Below are positions 31,430-34,897 of a DNA stretch of 34,897 nt, in pieces. Each line of letters begins with the position of its first letter. Position 1 is the stretch's first letter. The stretch comes from Phycicoccus sp. Soil748 (GTDB taxonomy: Bacteria; Actinomycetota; Actinomycetes; Actinomycetales; Dermatophilaceae). The stretch is taken from assembly GCF_001428025.1 (NCBI RefSeq), contig NZ_LMSC01000008.1:155647-190543 (forward strand), given 5' to 3'. A program made the translations under genes and the position numbers. The notes under the pieces are model-generated. The model was not told the DNA's origin. It did no database searches and saw nothing but the letters and a program-made list of their open reading frames with translations.

Positions 31430-32812
31430 GTGGAGGACCTGGAGGACCACCCAGCCCTCGCGGTGGCCGCCTCGGCCGCACGCGCCCACCTCGACGGACT
31501 GCGTGACCGCCGGGTCGGTCCGACCGCCCCCACCGCCCGCCTCGACGGCTTCGCCGGACCGCTGCCGGCCGAGGGCAGCGCGCCGGAGGACGTCGTGGCC
31601 CGGCTGGTCGCGGCAGCGGGTCCGGGCCTCGTGGCCTCCAGCGGCCCGCGCTACTTCGGGTACGTCGTGGGCGGCACCCTCGAGGCGGCGATGGCGGCGG
31701 ACTGGCTCGCCGCCGCGTGGGACCAGGTCGCCGGCCTCGAGGTCATGTCGCCGGCCGCAGCGGCCGCCGAGGAGGTCGCGGGGAACTGGCTGCTGGAGCT
31801 GCTCGGCCTGCCCGAGGGCTCGTCCTACGGCTTCCCCACCGGGGCGCAGATGGCCAACTTCACCGCCCTGGCCACGGCCCGGCATGCGGTCCTCGCGCGG
31901 GCCGGGTGGGACGTCGAGGCCGACGGGCTGCAGGGGGCGCCGCCGGTGCAGGTCGTCGTGGGCGGACAGGCGCACGCCACGATCGCGCAGGCGCTCCGGC
32001 TGGCCGGGTTCGGCAGCCGCCCGGATGTCGCCGCGAGCGACGACCAGGGCCGGATGCTCCCCGGCGAGCTCGAGCGCGTGCTGCGCCGCGACCGCGGGCC
32101 GGTCATCGTCTGCGCCCAGGCCGGCAACGTCAACACCGGTGCGTTCGACCCCTTCCCGGCGATCGCCGACCTCTGCGGCGCCGCCGGTGCCTGGCTGCAC
32201 GTCGACGGTGCGTTCGGGCTGTGGGCCGGGGCCAGCGAGCGACTGCGCCCGCTCGTCGCGGGCGTGGACCGGGCCGACTCGTGGGCGACCGACTGCCACA
32301 AGTGGCTCAACGTCCCCTACGACGGGGCGTTCGTCGCCACCCGGGACCCGGACGCCCACGTCGCGGCGATGTCGTGGGAGGCGCCGTACGTCGTGCCCGG
32401 AGCCGGCCGCGACCCCTACCGGTACGTGCCCGAGGCCTCGCGGCGGGCCCGAGGCTTCGCCGTCTGGGCGGCGCTGGTGCAGCTGGGCCGCCGTGGGGTG
32501 GCCGACCTCGTCGACCGGTCGTGTGCCCACGCGCTGCGCTTCGCGACGGGCCTGGCCGATGCCGACCCGGGCGTCGAGGTGCTCAACGACGTGGTCCTCA
32601 ACCAGGTGCTCGTCCGCTTCGACGACTCCGACGAGGTCACCCGGGCCGTCGTCACCGGGGTGCAGGACGCGGGGGAGGCGTGGCTGGGTGGAAGCACCTG
32701 GGAGGGCCGGGCGGTCATGCGCATCTCGGTCTCAGGGTGGATGACCACGGCCGAGGACGTCGACCGCACGGTCGCCTCGATCCTCGCGGCGCTCGCCGCC
32801 GCCCGCACCTGA
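31430..32812 (+). CDS. PLP-dependent amino-acid decarboxylase (group II family)
   Basis: This 460-residue fold type I enzyme is of the aromatic-amino-acid/glutamate/diaminobutyrate decarboxylase family. The cofactor lysine is Lys291 in TDCHKWLNVPYDGAF, with His290 before it as usual. AGNVNTGAFDPFPAIADL and the Asp in WLHVDGAFGLW (which binds the pyridine nitrogen) are intact. GLEVMSPAAAAAEEVAGNWLLELLGLP and SYGFPTGAQMANFTAL form the substrate and phosphate side. The substrate cannot be chosen from sequence. GTG 31430 is preceded by TAGCCT at 6 nt. A terminator hairpin follows. Confidence 0.88.
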   Translation: MEDLEDHPALAVAASAARAHLDGLRDRRVGPTAPTARLDGFAGPLPAEGSAPEDVVARLVAAAGPGLVASSGPRYFGYVVGGTLEAAMAADWLAAAWDQVAGLEVMSPAAAAAEEVAGNWLLELLGLPEGSSYGFPTGAQMANFTALATARHAVLARAGWDVEADGLQGAPPVQVVVGGQAHATIAQALRLAGFGSRPDVAASDDQGRMLPGELERVLRRDRGPVIVCAQAGNVNTGAFDPFPAIADLCGAAGAWLHVDGAFGLWAGASERLRPLVAGVDRADSWATDCHKWLNVPYDGAFVATRDPDAHVAAMSWEAPYVVPGAGRDPYRYVPEASRRARGFAVWAALVQLGRRGVADLVDRSCAHALRFATGLADADPGVEVLNDVVLNQVLVRFDDSDEVTRAVVTGVQDAGEAWLGGSTWEGRAVMRISVSGWMTTAEDVDRTVASILAALAAART

Positions 32813-32815
32813 CCG

Positions 32816-32848
32816 GCCGTCGCCTGGGCGAGCAGGCCCGGCGACGGC
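32816..32848. terminator. Bidirectional terminator after the decarboxylase gene
   Basis: GCCGTCGCC (32816-32824) pairs with GGCGACGGC (32840-32848). After one bulged T, GGGC pairs with GCCC around a GAGCAG loop. It touches the stop codon of the convergent reductase gene. Confidence 0.75.
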
Positions 32849-33285
32849 TACGGCGTCGGGGTCAGCAGGGCGAGTGGCATCTTCCTTGTGGTCTTCTGCT
32901 CGTACTTGCCGAAGGGCGGGCAGCGGACGAGGACGATGTCGGTCCAGGCCGTGTCGCGCTCGGCGCCGGTCAGCTCCCGGACGCTGACCGGGAAGGCCCG
33001 GCGACCCACCTGGACCTCGGCGCTGCTCGCGGCACGCAGGTTCCTGAACCACTGCGGGTCCTGCGGCGTCCCGCCGGCCGACCCGACGACGAGGTAGCCA
33101 CCCTCGTGCTCGAAGTAGCCGACCGGGTTCGTGTGGGGCTGGCCTGTCTTGCGTCCTGACACGGTGAGGAGCAGCACCGGGACCCCGCCCGCGGCCCGGC
33201 CGCCGACCTTCCCTCCCGACGCCTTGTAGACGGCTACGGCGAGCTTGGACGCTCCACGCATCACGGTCCTCATGACGGGGTTCAT
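32848..33285 (-). CDS. Deazaflavin (F420)-dependent nitroreductase-family protein
   Basis: This 145-residue split-barrel protein is of the DUF385/Ddn-like family. The signature VPVLLLTVSGRKTGQPHTNPVGYFEHEGGYLVVGSAGG (about 35-71) includes the GRKTG phosphate-binding stretch for the F420 cofactor. PQWFRNLRAASSAEVQVG and the RCPPFGKYEQKTTRKMPLALL tail are typical. Members reduce quinones or nitro compounds with reduced F420, implying the organism makes F420. ATG 33285 follows AAGGAGG at a normal distance; a longer frame exists without support. Confidence 0.88.
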   Translation of the reverse strand: MNPVMRTVMRGASKLAVAVYKASGGKVGGRAAGGVPVLLLTVSGRKTGQPHTNPVGYFEHEGGYLVVGSAGGTPQDPQWFRNLRAASSAEVQVGRRAFPVSVRELTGAERDTAWTDIVLVRCPPFGKYEQKTTRKMPLALLTPTP

Positions 33286-33369
33286 GCCGCCTCCTTGGCG
33301 TCCAGGTGGGTCCTGCGCCGGACGTTCCTCCCCGTCGACCGGGGTGTCAACCGTCGTCGTCAAGCCCGT

Positions 33370-33390
33370 GGGCTGACCGCGGGCTGACCG
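33370..33390. repeat. Direct repeat GGGCTGACCG (11-bp period) before the purSQL operon
   Basis: Two perfect 10-bp copies (33370-33379, 33381-33390) lie one helical turn apart, 27 bp upstream of the TAGACT box. They may be a regulator site for the purine operon or chance. Confidence 0.4.
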
Positions 33391-33416
33391 TGGACGGCGG
33401 CACCGCACGGCCCCGA

Positions 33417-33422
33417 TAGACT
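33417..33422 (+). promoter_or_regulatory. -10 box TAGACT of the purSQL operon
   Basis: TAGACT lies 65 nt upstream of ATG 33487, giving a leader of about 58 nt with a GGAGAC ribosome site. No riboswitch-like fold was recognised in the leader. Confidence 0.45.
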
Positions 33423-33486
33423 GCCGACGCCTTCACCCCGCGCCATCCCCCGCGCTGGACCCCGCATCAACCCAGGAGACACCCGA

Positions 33487-33756
33487 ATGGGCCACGTCGT
33501 CATTGACGTCATGCTGAAGCCAGAGATCCTCGACCCCCAGGGGCAGGCCGTGAACGGGGCGCTCCCCCGGCTCGGCTTCGAGCAGTTCACCGACGTGAGG
33601 CAGGGCAAGCGCTTCGTCCTCACCGTGGACGGCGAAGTCACCGACGAGGTGCTCGCGGCGGCGCGCGAAGCGGCCGAGAAGCTGCTGTCCAACCCCGTGA
33701 TCGAGGACGTCGTGAGCGTCCGCGACTCCGCGCACGACGAGGACCCCGGCCGGTGA
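33487..33756 (+). CDS. purS: Phosphoribosylformylglycinamidine synthase subunit PurS
   Basis: This 89-residue small subunit of the three-part FGAM synthase bridges PurL and PurQ. The typical features are [19 protein letters not shown], the strand-loop [21 protein letters not shown] and '[16 protein letters not shown]'. AGGAGAC precedes ATG 33487. It is coupled by a 4-bp overlap (GTGA) to purQ. Confidence 0.96.
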   Translation: MGHVVIDVMLKPEILDPQGQAVNGALPRLGFEQFTDVRQGKRFVLTVDGEVTDEVLAAAREAAEKLLSNPVIEDVVSVRDSAHDEDPGR

Positions 33757-34424
33757 AGGTCGGGGTCGTCACGTTTCCGGGCTCCCTCGACGACCGTGAC
33801 GCCGCCCGCGCGGTGCGCGCAGTCGGCGGCGAGGCCGTCAGCCTCTGGCACGGTGACGCCGACCTCAAGGGTGTCGACGCGGTCATCCTCCCGGGCGGGT
33901 TCTCGTACGGCGACTACCTGCGCTGCGGTGCCATCGCCCGTTTCGCGCCGGTCATGGACGCGCTCATCCCGGCCGCCCAGGGTGGCCTGCCGGTCCTGGG
34001 CATCTGCAACGGGTTCCAGGTGCTCTGCGAGAGCCACCTGCTGCCGGGCGCGCTGATCCGCAACGACCACCGCAAGTTCAACTGCGTCGACCAGCGGCTC
34101 GTCGTCGAGAACGCGTCGACCGCCTGGACCTCCGACTTCGAGGCCGGGCAGGAGATCACCGTCGTCCTCAAGAACGGCGAGGGCGGTTTCGTCGCGGACG
34201 AGCGCACGCTCGACGAGCTCGAGGTTGAGGGCCGCGTGGTCTTCCGCTATGCCGGCGACAACCCCAACGGCTCCTACCGAGCCATCGCGGGCATCAGCAA
34301 CGACCGCGGCAACATCGTGGGCCTCATGCCCCACCCCGAGCACTGTGTCGAGGAGGGCTACGGCCCCTCGACCGACGGGCTCCCGTTCTTCACTTCCGTT
34401 CTGCGACAGGTGGTTTCGGCATGA
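33753..34424 (+). CDS. purQ: Phosphoribosylformylglycinamidine synthase subunit PurQ (glutaminase)
   Basis: This 223-residue class I glutamine amidotransferase supplies ammonia to PurL. The nucleophile cysteine is in the elbow [12 protein letters not shown], the catalytic His and Glu are in [10 protein letters not shown] near the C terminus, and [18 protein letters not shown] forms the oxyanion side. GTG 33753 lies in the purS stop overlap. Its end overlaps purL by 4 bp (ATGA). Confidence 0.97.
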   Translation: MKVGVVTFPGSLDDRDAARAVRAVGGEAVSLWHGDADLKGVDAVILPGGFSYGDYLRCGAIARFAPVMDALIPAAQGGLPVLGICNGFQVLCESHLLPGALIRNDHRKFNCVDQRLVVENASTAWTSDFEAGQEITVVLKNGEGGFVADERTLDELEVEGRVVFRYAGDNPNGSYRAIAGISNDRGNIVGLMPHPEHCVEEGYGPSTDGLPFFTSVLRQVVSA

Positions 34425-34897
34425 CGGCCCAGGTCGACCGACCGGTCCTCGACACGGTCTCGCACGCTGCGCAGACCCCGGACACCGAGCAGCCGTGGGC
34501 CGAGCTCGGGCTGAAGGCGGACGAGTACCACAACATCCGCGAGATCGTCGGCCGCCGCCCCACCAGCGCCGAGCTCGCGATGTACTCCGTGATGTGGAGC
34601 GAGCACTGCTCCTACAAGTCCAGCAAGGTGCACTTCTCCCTCTGGGGGGAGAACACCACAGACGAGATGCGTGAGAAGCTCCTGGTCGGCATCGGCGAGA
34701 ACGCCGGTGTCGTCGACATCGGTGACGGCTGGGCGGTGACCTTCAAGGTCGAGTCGCACAACCACCCGTCCTACGTCGAGCCCTACCAGGGCGCTGCCAC
34801 CGGTGTCGGCGGCATCATCCGCGACATCATGTCGATGGGCGCCCGGCCGATCGCCGTGATGGACCCGCTGCGGTTCGGCAACCTGCACCACCCCGAC
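34421..34897 (+). CDS. purL: Phosphoribosylformylglycinamidine synthase subunit PurL, partial
   Basis: The first 159 residues of PurL are visible and the gene runs off the window. After a variable 30-residue start come [42 protein letters not shown] with the active-site His, and [37 protein letters not shown], the ATP/metal-binding core. This is the short (PurSQ-dependent) type, as expected from the upstream purS and purQ genes. Confidence 0.96.
   Translation, partial: MTAQVDRPVLDTVSHAAQTPDTEQPWAELGLKADEYHNIREIVGRRPTSAELAMYSVMWSEHCSYKSSKVHFSLWGENTTDEMREKLLVGIGENAGVVDIGDGWAVTFKVESHNHPSYVEPYQGAATGVGGIIRDIMSMGARPIAVMDPLRFGNLHHPD

Overview
The window is high-GC, gene-dense DNA from the chromosome of an actinobacterium. 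The gene set suggests Micrococcales, probably near Intrasporangiaceae. This is inferred from codon bias, the actinobacterial marker order (fba next to a DUF3151 gene, then purA), a HelD-class RNA polymerase factor, a deazaflavin (F420)-type reductase and an LAFTG-type surface protein. I see no phage, insertion sequence, CRISPR array, tRNA or rRNA.

Layout. 1-480 (-): start of a secreted SH3-type wall protein, cut by the window edge. 626-2942: LprG-like lipoprotein plus MFS transporter, overlapping. 2945-5115: exonuclease III, an SDR oxidoreductase and pyrE. 5190-9478: LemA, then an ABC-2 transporter with its own histidine kinase and NarL-type regulator. 9482-12206 (-): DedA and a Tet/OtrA-like ribosomal protection GTPase with a leader ORF. 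12388-13092: TrmH/SpoU methyltransferase. 13043-14991 (-): an ECF sigma factor of the SigE family coupled to a membrane beta-propeller protein. 15121-17519: three tandem YCII/DGPF genes and an ECF42-type sigma factor. 17602-19028: class II aldolase and DUF3151. 19125-22231: a lipoprotein, a LuxR-type regulator and purA. 22335-27357 (-): a repeat-rich LAFTG surface protein, a HelD/HelR-like ATPase and a TrmB/LuxR-type regulator. 27668-34897: purD, purC and purS-purQ-purL(start), interleaved with an MFS exporter, a PLP decarboxylase and an F420-type reductase.

Functionally the backbone is housekeeping: de novo purine and pyrimidine synthesis, glycolysis, DNA repair and RNA methylation. Between these genes sit stress, envelope and drug-response modules. 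The most informative regulatory observations are these. (a) A sequence matching the published ECF42 promoter motif (TGTCGA-N17-CGTC) lies directly upstream of the DGPF-ECF42 operon, implying autoregulation. (b) A promoter with MerR/SoxR geometry (TTGACC, 19-bp spacer holding TCAAGTCGACTTGA) precedes the MFS exporter. (c) TANNNT -10 boxes recur 6-8 nt before start codons, a sign of leaderless transcription. (d) Short leader ORFs overlap the starts of the ribosomal protection gene and of one regulator gene. (e) Strong hairpins lie in the two divergent regions next to the paired LuxR-type regulators.

All functions are inferred from reading the sequence; no database search was run.
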